A stretch of 12,483 nucleotides of DNA from Euperipatoides rowelli (GCA_003024985.2 PXIH01S0004518.1); one strand, 5' to 3'. Positions 1 to 8,242 are shown, counted from the first letter of the stretch. Program-made: numbers and translations. The notes: a model not told the origin generated them from the sequence alone.

Positions 1-110
1 GTAGTGACTATGTCTTTCAATTTATGACCTCTAGCACAAATTATTGACAATTTACTCTCTCTCATTGATTTTGAAACTTCATCACTTATTTAAGTTGAGA
101 CAGTAAGAGG
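1..110 (-). mobile_element. Possible second LINE tail copy at the left edge
   Basis: On the minus strand the stretch reads ARGHKLKDIV (6-35) after an open run of about 20 codons. It shares CTAGAGGTCATA and a looser match just before it with the RGH region of the LINE at 245-1070. This suggests a second, same-orientation copy cut by the window edge. The match is short. Confidence 0.35.
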
Positions 111-244
111 GGTGATAAGCTATACTAGCTTTTACACCCAATAAACCAAGTAAGAAATACAAATCAAAATTTAAAAACTTGTTAAAAAAATTATTCAAAA
201 CCTGAAAATACAACAAAAAACAAAATCAAACCCATTCCACAAAG

Positions 245-1070
245 TCAGAACTAGTTGTAAGATATTGATCCAATAAATTGTTTAAGTGACGTTACATTAA
301 CAAATGTGTCAGGAAATTGATTCTAAAACGGGTACTACTGATTTTTATGAAATAGAATCTCTCTTCTACGAGATTTCTCTTTCCAGTCTAAAGCTATGAC
401 CTCTAGTAACAAGAAAGTGAGATAATACAAACAATCTACATTTTTCCTCAAAATAACCCTCTTGAAAACAAAAATAAGATCTCCCCTCATCTGTTGCTGA
501 GATGGAATAAAAACTCCATAAGGTAGCAGAAGATTCAATCTAATCCTAGTAAGGATACTTGAAAAAAAACAACAATTTTCTTTGTCATGGATCTAAAATA
601 TCTATTTAAACGATTTTGATTAGTAAGATTTAATTGAAAATAAACACTAGTGCAATAGTCTATCAGAGATTGAAGGTAGATTTTATAAACTTTTACAAAT
701 ATAAGTAAAGTCATATATGAAAATATACTTTTAATCATGTAAAAGCTATGGCATAACTTAAAAATCAATGAGATAATTTGAGAAGTAAATTTGAGATCGG
801 AATCGAAAATGATTCCCTAATCACAATGGTGATCCACTCGTTCTATATTTATACCCTTAATATTAATATGATTTCATTAATTTAATATACAAACCCAGAG
901 ACATAAGCTTACATTTTTTTCATTGAGTCCATTTTTTTGACAAGCTATAATTTAATGCTTTATATTATGTTGAATCGGTTGAATAAATTTCTATATTTTC
1001 TTATACTACTTTCTATGAATTCAAATTTTTTCATGTAGTAGCCTATACTTAGGTAAAACAAGGCATTGTG
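245..1070 (-). mobile_element. Decayed LINE (CR1/Jockey-like) reverse-transcriptase fragment
   Basis: Translated on the minus strand, much of this stretch follows the C-terminal half of a non-LTR reverse transcriptase, interrupted by stops and shifts. In order: a ruined region where the YADD box should be (about 1030-1050); CQKNGLNEKN (912-941); a stop at 817-819 where the usual D-L-G leucine codon would be; then GIIFDSDLKFTSQI; SLIDYCTSVYF (near 638-668); NQNRLNRYF; RGDLI near 490; RGHSFRLERE (near 374-404); and NQFPDTFVNVTSLKQF (275-322), preceded by a TAG at 323-325 where the family has Trp of the WN-x-LP motif. It is a dead, 5'-truncated copy. Family placement between CR1, L2 and Jockey is uncertain; that it is a LINE is fairly secure. 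Confidence 0.8.
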
Positions 1071-1690
1071 TTGACTTGTTAATCCCCCATAAAATATTTA
1101 TTAAAATAAATTAATATCAAATTACCAAGTAATGTTGAAGTAAAATATTTTTTTTTTTAAAATAATAAAATTTAAATTATCAAATTGCCAATTAATATAT
1201 AAAAAAGATTAGGAAAAAAAATTCACATTTTCAAAACCTCCCCATCCCCTTCCTTTTCTTGCCAAACGACACCAAATAATTTGTAAATTTTAATTAAAAT
1301 TCTAATTTTAGAACAATATTACACAAAATAAACATCTCAGCATTCAGGAAAAATTAAATTACTATAAAATATAGGCTATTTGGGTTTTTTTTTTTGTAAA
1401 AAAAATAAATAAAATACTTTAAAATAAAGTTGTTAATTGAAATCAATGAAATTAAAGGAGTTAGAGAGTATAAAGACTTAAAATCAATAGGTCCAAACTG
1501 TATTTTGAAACGCCCCTTATCTCACAAAGAAAAGTTCTATCATTGGTATTTGCTTATGTTTCATTAGGTTTAGGATCATCATTTAAGGATCTTCAACCTG
1601 TTAAAATTCTAGATCCTCAATATAATACCCAAATGAGCTTGAAATAAATTTACACACTATTAGAATAACTACAAAATTCAATAATATAAA
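1070..1690. other. AT-rich stretch with nothing recognised
   Basis: The stretch contains A and T homopolymers and many stops in all frames. I see no coding signal, no RNA gene and no clear repeat in it. Confidence 0.5.
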
Positions 1691-1729
1691 TAAGGGTTCT
1701 TGTCAGAGTTCAGTAAAAATCTGTATTAT

Positions 1730-1806
1730 TTTTCTCTAAATTCAAGTATCGATTTGAGATTCTTAATTTCACATGGTATTTGATTCCAAACCTTAACTGC
1801 GTTAGC
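1730..1806 (-). mobile_element. Short LINE reverse-transcriptase tail, different family
   Basis: The minus strand reads ANAVKVWNQIPCEIKNLKSI and continues LEFREK before a stop. The WN-x-x-P-x-x-I pattern followed by a lysine-rich helix is typical of the end of CR1/L2/Jockey-like LINE ORF2 proteins. It differs in sequence from the tail at 275-322. Upstream frames are broken. Confidence 0.5.
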
Positions 1807-1926
1807 TTACTTGAAAAATTAACACGGTTACTTTGTCATAAAAGATCTCCAATAAAAGATATTTTATGAAATGCTGATAGTCATTAGTTTTGCCCCTTGT
1901 ATTATTTGTTCACCTGTCATTTTTTC

Positions 1927-1993
1927 CAGTTCAAGGGTATTAGAGGTGTGGGGAGGGGCAACTTCCCCCACATCTCTAAATGCCCTTGAACTG
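1927..1993. repeat. 67-bp inverted repeat (hairpin)
   Basis: CAGTTCAAGGG (1927-1937) pairs perfectly with CCCTTGAACTG (1983-1993). Further in, TAGAG pairs with CTCTA and TGTGGGG (1947-1953) with CCCCACA (1966-1972), leaving a loop of about 12 nt. It may be a small foldback element or a pre-miRNA-sized stem-loop; no target-site duplication is evident. Confidence 0.7.
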
Positions 1994-2125
1994 TTATTGC
2001 CTTATTTGGAATCAAGAATCATTCGAGATAAAAAAATTTCTCCCCTTCTAAAATTTGCTCCGCAGATAGCCTTTTTACTAATAATTTACAACTAGTTATG
2101 ACTAACCCATGTAATGCTCACACCA

Positions 2126-2187
2126 ATGAGCTTGCTCATATAAATGACTCGAATGAGTCATTTTGAAGTGAGTTTTGAGAACTCACT
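2126..2187. repeat. Cluster of three small inverted repeats
   Basis: Three hairpins follow one another: ATGAGC/GCTCAT (2126-2139, loop TT), AAATGACTC/GAGTCATTT (2142-2163, loop GAAT) and AGTGAGTT/AACTCACT (2167-2187, loop TTGAG). The middle one contains a perfect AP-1 type site, TGAGTCA. No function is assigned. Confidence 0.55.
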
Positions 2188-2242
2188 AGGCCAAAAAAAA
2201 TAGAACCAATATAACACCATTAATAGATCACTAGCAATTTTT

Positions 2243-2922
2243 AAGCAAGCTTTGAAGCTCCATTTACTCCTGAAACAACCAATCATGTACGACTCGCCAC
2301 TATTGGATGCTGATGAGTTTGCTATCCGAATGCTAGATGGAGATCGACCTAATAAAAGATGATCAGCTTTGATGTTATTCCAGAAAAGGCACACACATAA
2401 AAATTAAAAAAAAAAAATACTCCCTATCCCTCAATGTCATCCGATATAAAATTTACCAATTATCAATATAATTTTAATTAAAAGAACCTACTGTTACTTT
2501 AACATCACACCGATTATAAGTCAGGGATTTCGACTCCAATATACTTGATTCTTAAGTCAATTATAAATTACGATAATTACTAGTTTATGGTTGCAATTTG
2601 AAATATATTATGTGGAAAACTCCCATAAGTTATTACCATATTAAACTCAAACATCTGGTCAGCAAACTCAGGAACTCTATTTACTCCAGAAACAACCAAT
2701 ACATGGCACTTAAATGAATGTTGCCTTCATTTTTTTTTGTTTGCAGTCCTAACATACATCCCAAACTTGAACAATTTGGTGAATCAATAATACCCAACTC
2801 TATTCAAAATTAATAAGTCAAATAAATGTGCTTGATCATTTTTACCTAATTTACCAAATTCTTTAACCAATCATTAGCCATTTTTGGAGTAAATATAAAC
2901 TCCTAAGTTTGCTAGTCAAATG
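2243..2922. repeat. Diverged direct and inverted copies of a ~45-50 bp repeat
   Basis: Copies lie at 2243-2283 (minus), 2652-2700 (minus) and 2872-2922 (plus). The first two share most of TTTACTCC-GAAACAACCAAT. The last two form an inverted pair with the common core TGGAGTAAATA, then TCCT and AGTTTGCT; I align 36 of 49 positions as identical with one gap. A shorter related piece (GAGTTTGCTATCCGAATGCT) lies on the plus strand at 2315-2334. This looks like remains of a dispersed repeat family that I cannot name. Confidence 0.5.
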
Positions 2923-2961
2923 CTATACATTCAACCTACACTTTAATTTTTTAACACATAA

Positions 2962-2967
2962 TTTATT
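2962..2967 (-). promoter_or_regulatory. Polyadenylation signal of DOHH
   Basis: A perfect AATAAA on the minus strand lies 33 nt past the DOHH stop codon, implying a very short 3' UTR with cleavage near 2930-2950. The call rests on the hexamer and its position only. Confidence 0.6.
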
Positions 2968-3000
2968 TATCAGTGTTACAATTGAAATTATTTAGAATTT

Positions 3001-3927
3001 TCATAATCCATCACCTTGTGATTTGTTTATCAGACCATCAGCATATTGGAATTGATCTGAATTTTCATATTGACTTATATCCAGTGCAACTATACAACTT
3101 TCTCTTACAAGAGTTTCCTCATCATTTAGATATTGTTCTAATATTTTATTACATCTGTCTGTGGCAATAGATCCTAAAGCTTCAGCACATTCATGCCTCA
3201 CCATTGGTGATTCTTCACGATTCTCAAGGCTGGCAATTAAGTAAGGAATACTTGTTTCATGCTGCAACTGACCAAGAACAAATGCTATCTCATGACGAAA
3301 TAAAGTACTGCTACATTTCAGCCCTTCACTAAGAATTAGAACAGCAGATTCATCTCCACGATTTCTCAAAGCAAACATGGCCCTATATCGATCAAATATA
3401 GCTAACTGCTCATTCAAAAGAATTTCCTTCAATTTGATGACATCATTTTCTGATGAAGGGGGCGCTGGATCAACTGAAGCAAATGAACTGACTGATAAGG
3501 CACTGGTCTCTTCCTGATTCAAATTGTCAAACCATTTTAAACGTCCAATTGCAATTTGACAAGTTTCTGAAACCTCCTTTACACGATCATTTGAAAAACG
3601 CTGCAACACAGGTATGGCATCAATGCAACCAATAGCTCCTAGGGCTTCAGCAGCTTCATGGCGTACGATTGCTTCAACATTCTTGTTTATTAAAATATCT
3701 ATTAAAAAAGGAATTGCTCTAGAATCCTGCATCTGTCCTAGACAATAAGCGCATTCATGCCTTAATAGTTCTGAAGGATCTGAAAAACATTTGGCAATCC
3801 AGGCTATAGACCTGAAACCGCCAAGGTTCTTCAAAGTAAATAAAGCTCGAAAACGCTTTTTCAGAGTAGAATTCTTATCATTCAAAACTTTGCCAATATT
3901 ATCTATATTTTCCTGATTAACTGCCAT
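3001..3927 (-). CDS. DOHH: Deoxyhypusine hydroxylase (DOHH), complete, single exon
   Basis: The 308-residue product matches the DOHH family, whose human member has about 302 residues. DOHH is a cytosolic di-iron enzyme that hydroxylates deoxyhypusine on eIF5A to give hypusine, the last step of that modification. Two blocks of HEAT-like repeats are visible, roughly residues 20-135 and 165-285. They carry the four metal-binding His-Glu pairs at H57/E58, H90/E91, H212/E213 and H245/E246, each in an HE-x-A-x-x-LG type motif. The linker holds the conserved SVDPAPP (151-157) and the tail the conserved FQYADGL (293-299). The ATG has A at -3 and G at +4, and an in-frame TAA sits 12 nt upstream, so the start is well fixed. 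No introns, frameshifts or missing ligands are seen. Identity comes from recognised family motifs; the function is inferred from the family. Confidence 0.96.
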   Translation of the reverse strand: MAVNQENIDNIGKVLNDKNSTLKKRFRALFTLKNLGGFRSIAWIAKCFSDPSELLRHECAYCLGQMQDSRAIPFLIDILINKNVEAIVRHEAAEALGAIGCIDAIPVLQRFSNDRVKEVSETCQIAIGRLKWFDNLNQEETSALSVSSFASVDPAPPSSENDVIKLKEILLNEQLAIFDRYRAMFALRNRGDESAVLILSEGLKCSSTLFRHEIAFVLGQLQHETSIPYLIASLENREESPMVRHECAEALGSIATDRCNKILEQYLNDEETLVRESCIVALDISQYENSDQFQYADGLINKSQGDGL

Positions 3928-4190
3928 TATTATTGTTTAGCTTATTGAAAAGGTTTGAAAATAATATTTAAATTTTCTTAAATGTGATAATAGATGTCCT
4001 ATTAATAAACTCTCTAGACTTTCATTTTTCGTACCTTATACTTCGTACCTCCACGTTTCGTACCGGAAATTCAGTGCATAGAACAGGAAATGTTAGATGT
4101 TTAAGAAATTACTGTCCTCCGTACAAAAGGATAATTTACGCACTACGACCAGGCACGACTACAGTCAGTGTTAATATTTACCCACTATCG
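3928..4190 (-). promoter_or_regulatory. Likely DOHH 5' UTR and promoter region, locally CpG-rich
   Basis: About ten CpG dinucleotides fall between 4029 and 4190, in a window otherwise poor in CpG. Three exact copies of TTCGTACC (plus strand) lie at 4028-4035, 4042-4049 and 4057-4064, 14 and 15 bp apart, and the last runs into CCGGAAAT, an ETS-like site. This is 100-140 bp upstream of the DOHH start, where a promoter is expected. No TATA box is obvious at a fixed distance. The transcription start is not determined. The promoter role is inferred. Confidence 0.45.
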
Positions 4191-4518
4191 TTTACCTATT
4201 TAACTCAATGCAGGTGTGAATTTCTAAAATTAATTTTATTGCTATTAAGTATATTATTTACTTTAAATTGAGATTTAATAATAGATCTAGATTTTGTTTT
4301 TAGATCACTTTAATCGTAGTTAAAACGTTCTGTTGTAACTAAAATCCCACATGGTTTTAATTTAATTTAAATATTTAGGTATAAATATCTATACAGTTGA
4401 AATTGCTATACTTCTGGTTAATCTTTACACTATTTACAATTAACTATACATCAGTATAACATATTTAACATCCAATATCATAATGTCAACAAAAGAAACA
4501 CAAAATATTTCATAAATA
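4191..4518. other. AT-rich intergenic stretch, nothing recognised
   Basis: Between the DOHH upstream region and the pyrimidine tract I see no coding signal, RNA gene or clear repeat. Confidence 0.5.
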
Positions 4519-4626
4519 TCTCTCTCCTACTCTCATCCACTATTCCCAATTTCCCTCTCACTTTCCTCATCAAACCTCCAAGTTTCACATCATACCCACT
4601 CATTCTCTCCCCTAACTCTCCTTCAT
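4519..4626 (+). repeat. Pyrimidine-rich, almost G-free tract
   Basis: About 108 nt of C, T and A contain a single G on the plus strand, with many CTCTC and TCCC runs. It directly precedes the MITE-like element and may belong to the same insertion or be an independent low-complexity tract. Confidence 0.6.
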
Positions 4627-4653
4627 TGCATGCACCTGATCACTTTGTTTCAG

Positions 4654-4936
4654 ATGGGCAACCGCAGAAAAAAATTCATGGGGTGGATGCAAAAAATTAT
4701 TGATAAGCTTTTTTTTTTGTGGACATTTTGATAACCAAAAAAAAATGATACCCCTTGTAGCCCCCCCCCCCCTCTGAACACCCTTGTCCCAGGTATGTAG
4801 GCCTAGATGCCAGATTGTACGGTTTTTCCATTCCATATTACATTTTTTTGAACTTAAAATAATTTTTTATTCGATTCTGGGGTGGGGGGGGGGGGGGGGG
4901 AGTGCCCCATTTACCTCCCCCCCTGTGGACGCCCAT
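4654..4936. mobile_element. MITE-like element with short inverted ends and long G and C runs
   Basis: ATGGGCAACCGCAG at 4654-4667 is inverted as CTGTGGACGCCCAT at 4923-4936, matching at 11 of 14 positions. Inside are 12 C (4761-4772), 17 G (4884-4900) and 7 C (4917-4923). Invertebrate genomes often carry dispersed repeats with such a GGGCGTCC end beside a G run. I see no target-site duplication and no coding capacity, so the class is undetermined. Confidence 0.45.
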
Positions 4937-5856
4937 GAACAGGGTCTTTGAATAACTGTAATCCACCTTCAAATGCTTTTTTTTGTAAGTTTATTCCAAG
5001 TATTTATATTTCTTCTGAAGACTGATTTCAATAATATATAATTTTTACAAAATACGATTTTAGCACTATACTTATATGATCTACTCTGTGGTCTGTTATT
5101 TATGATGAAATATTTATTTTTGTTTTATTATTATTACACAAGTGAAAATAATGTATAGGCTAGACGTTAACTTATGAATCTGTTAATTTTAAGCAGTTGT
5201 CAGTGAGGACAAATTAATCAAATTGCTTTTTGAACTTAGTTAAAGAGGTAGAGTTTATAAAACAAAAATAATTGTCATTTATTCACAAGAAGACATTACA
5301 CACAAATATAAATTTATAGCAGACTTATGCTAATATTAAAATCATCACTTATTAAAATCATAATATTAAACATTAAAATAAATCATAAGATCAATAACTT
5401 CCTTCCACATGACACCAAGGTTATCACTTTTAAATATTTCAAGTCATGAAAATATTCATTAGCAATAACATCTTTAAAGAGGTAGAGTTTATGATAGAAA
5501 AATTATTGAAATATTTAGAAACTATATAAATATCCTCTATAAACACTTAAGAAAATCAAAATAAATCATGCCCATGCACATTGGCCTTATCAATATTGGC
5601 AATGTGCTTGAGGATGATGCAGTCATTATTGCTGAAGCTTTTGCTAAATATTCATTGTTCTATCAGTGAATATGAACAGTGAGATGAGTTATTTTTTGAG
5701 AATTTTGTTCCAACAAATGGCTTTCTAGCCTATACGTTCTCTTAGATCAAATTGCTCACCTGGACATGATTTAATAACTTAACAATATCATTAAATTTTG
5801 TGAAAATTTATTTGTAGCTCTTGTGGTGCCAATGACAAATTATTCATTGTCTAGCA
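4937..5856. other. Intergenic stretch with a short direct repeat and a hairpin
   Basis: TTAAAGAGGTAGAGTTTAT occurs exactly at 5240-5258 and 5474-5492, 234 bp apart. A hairpin with arms GCACATTGGCC and GGCAATGTGC lies at 5576-5607, within a 33-codon frame at 5568-5669. Nothing else is recognised. Confidence 0.5.
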
Positions 5857-6643
5857 GAGGGGTTGGCAACCTTTTGGTGGCAAAGAGCCAAATCTGCAAC
5901 CTTTTGGTGACAAAGAGCCAATTCTGCAAAAAAACGGGGAAAAAAAAACAGAAACTTGAAAGAGCCACAGAGAAAAAAATACCTGCCATATTTAATTGCT
6001 TTTTTTTTAGATTCTCCAGCCAGATAATCTTCAGAAAACTTATGTTTTGTGAAAAATTGATTTTTATTTTTAGAAAATTTATAGTTGCAAATGACACAAT
6101 TTGGAATTCCATCTGAATTTCCAACAAACGCAAAGAACTCGTCCATTCAACATAAATTGTCTGTGTTCATTTTCAATTTCCCTTTGCTTTTTTTTTTTTG
6201 CCATTCTAACCCTTTAAAAATATATACGGTAATTCAAAAATATTATAAGTTATTATGTAGAACTCTACATACTCAAGTTCAAAGCATTAATTATTTAGTA
6301 GGCTACCTATTATAGAGAATATTCTCGGAACAAAATAAACACGACCATCTATACACACATATGTACGAACTGAAATGATGTCAAATAACTAGGGGAATTC
6401 CCTCGCGTGAGCTGCGCCAGTCAACTCGCACAAAACACCAGTCCAGCACATGTACAGTACATGCACGAGGTGGGCGTTCTGAGCTCAATCAAAAAATGGC
6501 TTTCACACATAAAAACATTTTGATTAAACTCGTTCATTTTTTAAAATTTATAAAAACTTCTGCCAACATTCAAAGAGCCACAAAATTTGCTGAAAGAGCT
6601 GCATGCGGCTCCGGAGCCATAAATTGCAGACCCTGGTCTAGCG
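5849..6643. mobile_element. Non-autonomous hAT element with 8-bp target-site duplication
   Basis: The element proper is 5857-6635 (779 bp). Its left end GAGGGGTTGGCAACC and right end (reverse complement CAGGGTCTGCAA) match the well-known hAT terminal pattern CAGGGGTTGGCAACC. It is flanked by GTCTAGCA (5849-5856) and GTCTAGCG (6636-6643), which agree at 7 of 8 positions, as expected of an aged 8-bp hAT duplication. Subterminal AAAGAGCC boxes lie at 5882, 5912, 5959 and 6572, with AAAGAGCT at 6593. The 12-bp palindrome GGCTCCGGAGCC is at 6607-6618. No transposase frame is present, so it depended on an autonomous relative. Confidence 0.88.
5866..5925 (+). repeat. 30-bp tandem duplication within the hAT left end
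   Basis: Two adjacent 30-bp units (5866-5895 and 5896-5925), each starting GCAACCTTTTGGTG, match at 28 of 30 positions. The duplication doubles an AAAGAGCC subterminal box. Confidence 0.85.
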
Positions 6644-7182
6644 AGCAGTACCATTCCATTGAGTTGGAAAATTGGTATAGCATCTCCATGGAAGTAAAAT
6701 TTAATTGAAAACTATATCTGAGCCATCACACTGACTAGTTGTTTGGCCACAATCTCCTAATAATAAATGTACAGTAGTAATGTTTATTTAAATGGACTTG
6801 AATATAAGATATTATGAAATATTAATATGTTTAATTTTTTGATGCCTAGTTCTAATCTTTTTTTTTTTTTAATGGAGAATTTTGTCATGCTTTAACTTTT
6901 TACTTATTAGCATTTAAGTTATTTTAGAGTATTAATATTTTATCTCAAATATCTATTTTCTCTAATTGAACCAAGTAGTAGCCTAAGTTTGTTAATTAAA
7001 AAACAATTGCACAGTAATAGAATAATATGTAAAGACTTTTTTTTTTGAGGGTGTGAAGGTTTACGGATTTAGCTGAGTTTTCCAAAAGGATACTCGGGTC
7101 TTGGAATCGGGGATGGTACGGAAACAATATCAAGGTTCAACACAAGCAGTGGCACAGGATAAATGTCAAGCCAAACGTATTT
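6644..7182. other. AT-rich intergenic stretch, nothing recognised
   Basis: I see no coding region, RNA gene or element end. The part from about 7050 to 7170 is less AT-rich than its surroundings, but no frame in it resembles a known protein. Confidence 0.45.
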
Positions 7183-7507
7183 CAACTGATGGCAAATTTT
7201 TGCCATCGGTTTAAAATAAAATCCATCAGTTGCTGTAACATTTTTGTAGACTCATTTTTTTAATTAAATGGCCACTAGTAATTTAAAACATTCCAGCATT
7301 TTGCCCCATACTCAATATGATCGTGGTTAATAGAACTTAAAGAAATTTTTTTAAAAACAAAACTATATTATTCCTTGCATAAGCTTAATTATAATTTTGA
7401 GGTTATTGTGCAAGTTACCAATTTTTTTTTTTCTGTTTGCCCTAAGTACATTGCATATGCCTCCAGTACACCTTAACTAATGACAAATTTTTGACACCAG
7501 TCTAAAA
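7183..7507 (+). repeat. Diverged 34-bp direct repeat pair, first copy within nested hairpins
   Basis: Copies at 7183-7216 and 7474-7507 share CAAATTTTTG and match at 27 of 34 positions. The first copy contains GATGGCAAA/TTTGCCATC (7188-7207, 2-nt loop), and CAACTGATGG (7183-7192) also pairs perfectly with CCATCAGTTG (7223-7232). This may be the remains of a foldback element. Confidence 0.5.
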
Positions 7508-7689
7508 ACTTAATGTCAATGCTTGTTATAGGCTATACTAATATATTTATACTGTTGGCTACTCTATGTTTATACCTTATTAACTACATACATTGCAATA
7601 TACTGTATAGGCCTACAGTCCTACACATGACATATAGTTCACAGTATATACTGTATGTACTAAATATTACACACACTAGGCCTATATTG

Positions 7690-8170
7690 TATATTTTCAT
7701 TTCATTAACTTGGAATATTTTCATTTGCTTGTGACCTTTAATATTTCCATTAGGCCTACATGTGATCTTGAATATTTTCTTTTTAACTGCATATGACTTA
7801 ATAGATTTTCATTCATGTGTTTTTAATATTTTCATTGCATGTACTTTGAATACTTTCTTTGTCTATGANTTAAATATTTTCTTTTATATGGCCATCTGAT
7901 ATTTAATATTTTCATTGCATGTGACCTGGAATATTTTCATTGCATGTGACCTTGAATGTTTTCATTACATGTGACCTTGAATGTTTTCATTGCATGTGAC
8001 CTTGAATGTTTTCATTGTACATGCCCTTGAATGTTTTCATTGCATGTGACCTTGAATATTTTTATTGCATGTGACCTTGAATATTTTCATTACATATGAC
8101 CTTGAATATTTTATTTTAATGTGACTAATATTTTCATTGTATGTGACCTTGAATATTTTTGTTGCATGTG
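7690..8170 (+). repeat. Minisatellite, ~25-bp unit, about 19 copies
   Basis: The unit is AATATTTTCATTGCATG followed by TGACCTTG. Copies before about 7905 vary in length (24 to 32 bp) and sequence; those from 7905 to 8100 are nearly uniform at 25 bp. The last two or three units degenerate again. The array ends about 190 bp before the KRI1 start codon. Seven units carry an exact TGACCTTGA, whose reverse complement TCAAGGTCA is an extended nuclear-receptor half-site. The ambiguous base is in this array. Confidence 0.92.
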
Positions 8171-8242
8171 AATGTTATAAATTTACTGAAATTATTTTAA
8201 TTATGTTTTATCATAGTTTAATATATTTTTTTATACTTTCAG

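Noticed and set aside
1871-2095. 74-codon plus-strand frame
   Set aside because: It spans the 67-bp hairpin and has no similarity I recognise; the frame is probably by chance.
2158-2394. 78-codon minus-strand frame
   Set aside because: It runs through the hairpin cluster and a repeat copy with no consistent family match. The related repeat copy at 2652-2700 is not open in the same frame.
3984-4271. 95-codon plus-strand frame upstream of DOHH
   Set aside because: No recognisable domain; it lies across the likely DOHH promoter in antisense and has no conserved motif. Best read as a chance frame in a locally GC-richer patch.
4612-4836. 74-codon minus-strand frame
   Set aside because: It lies across the MITE-like element, with residues coming from the G and A homopolymer runs.
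5823-6315. Several overlapping frames of 76-100 codons on both strands
   Set aside because: They lie wholly or mostly within the non-autonomous hAT element, resemble no transposase and run through A and T homopolymers.
7690-8170. CRISPR-like array
   Set aside because: The units are contiguous with no unique spacers, and the window is eukaryotic. It is a minisatellite.
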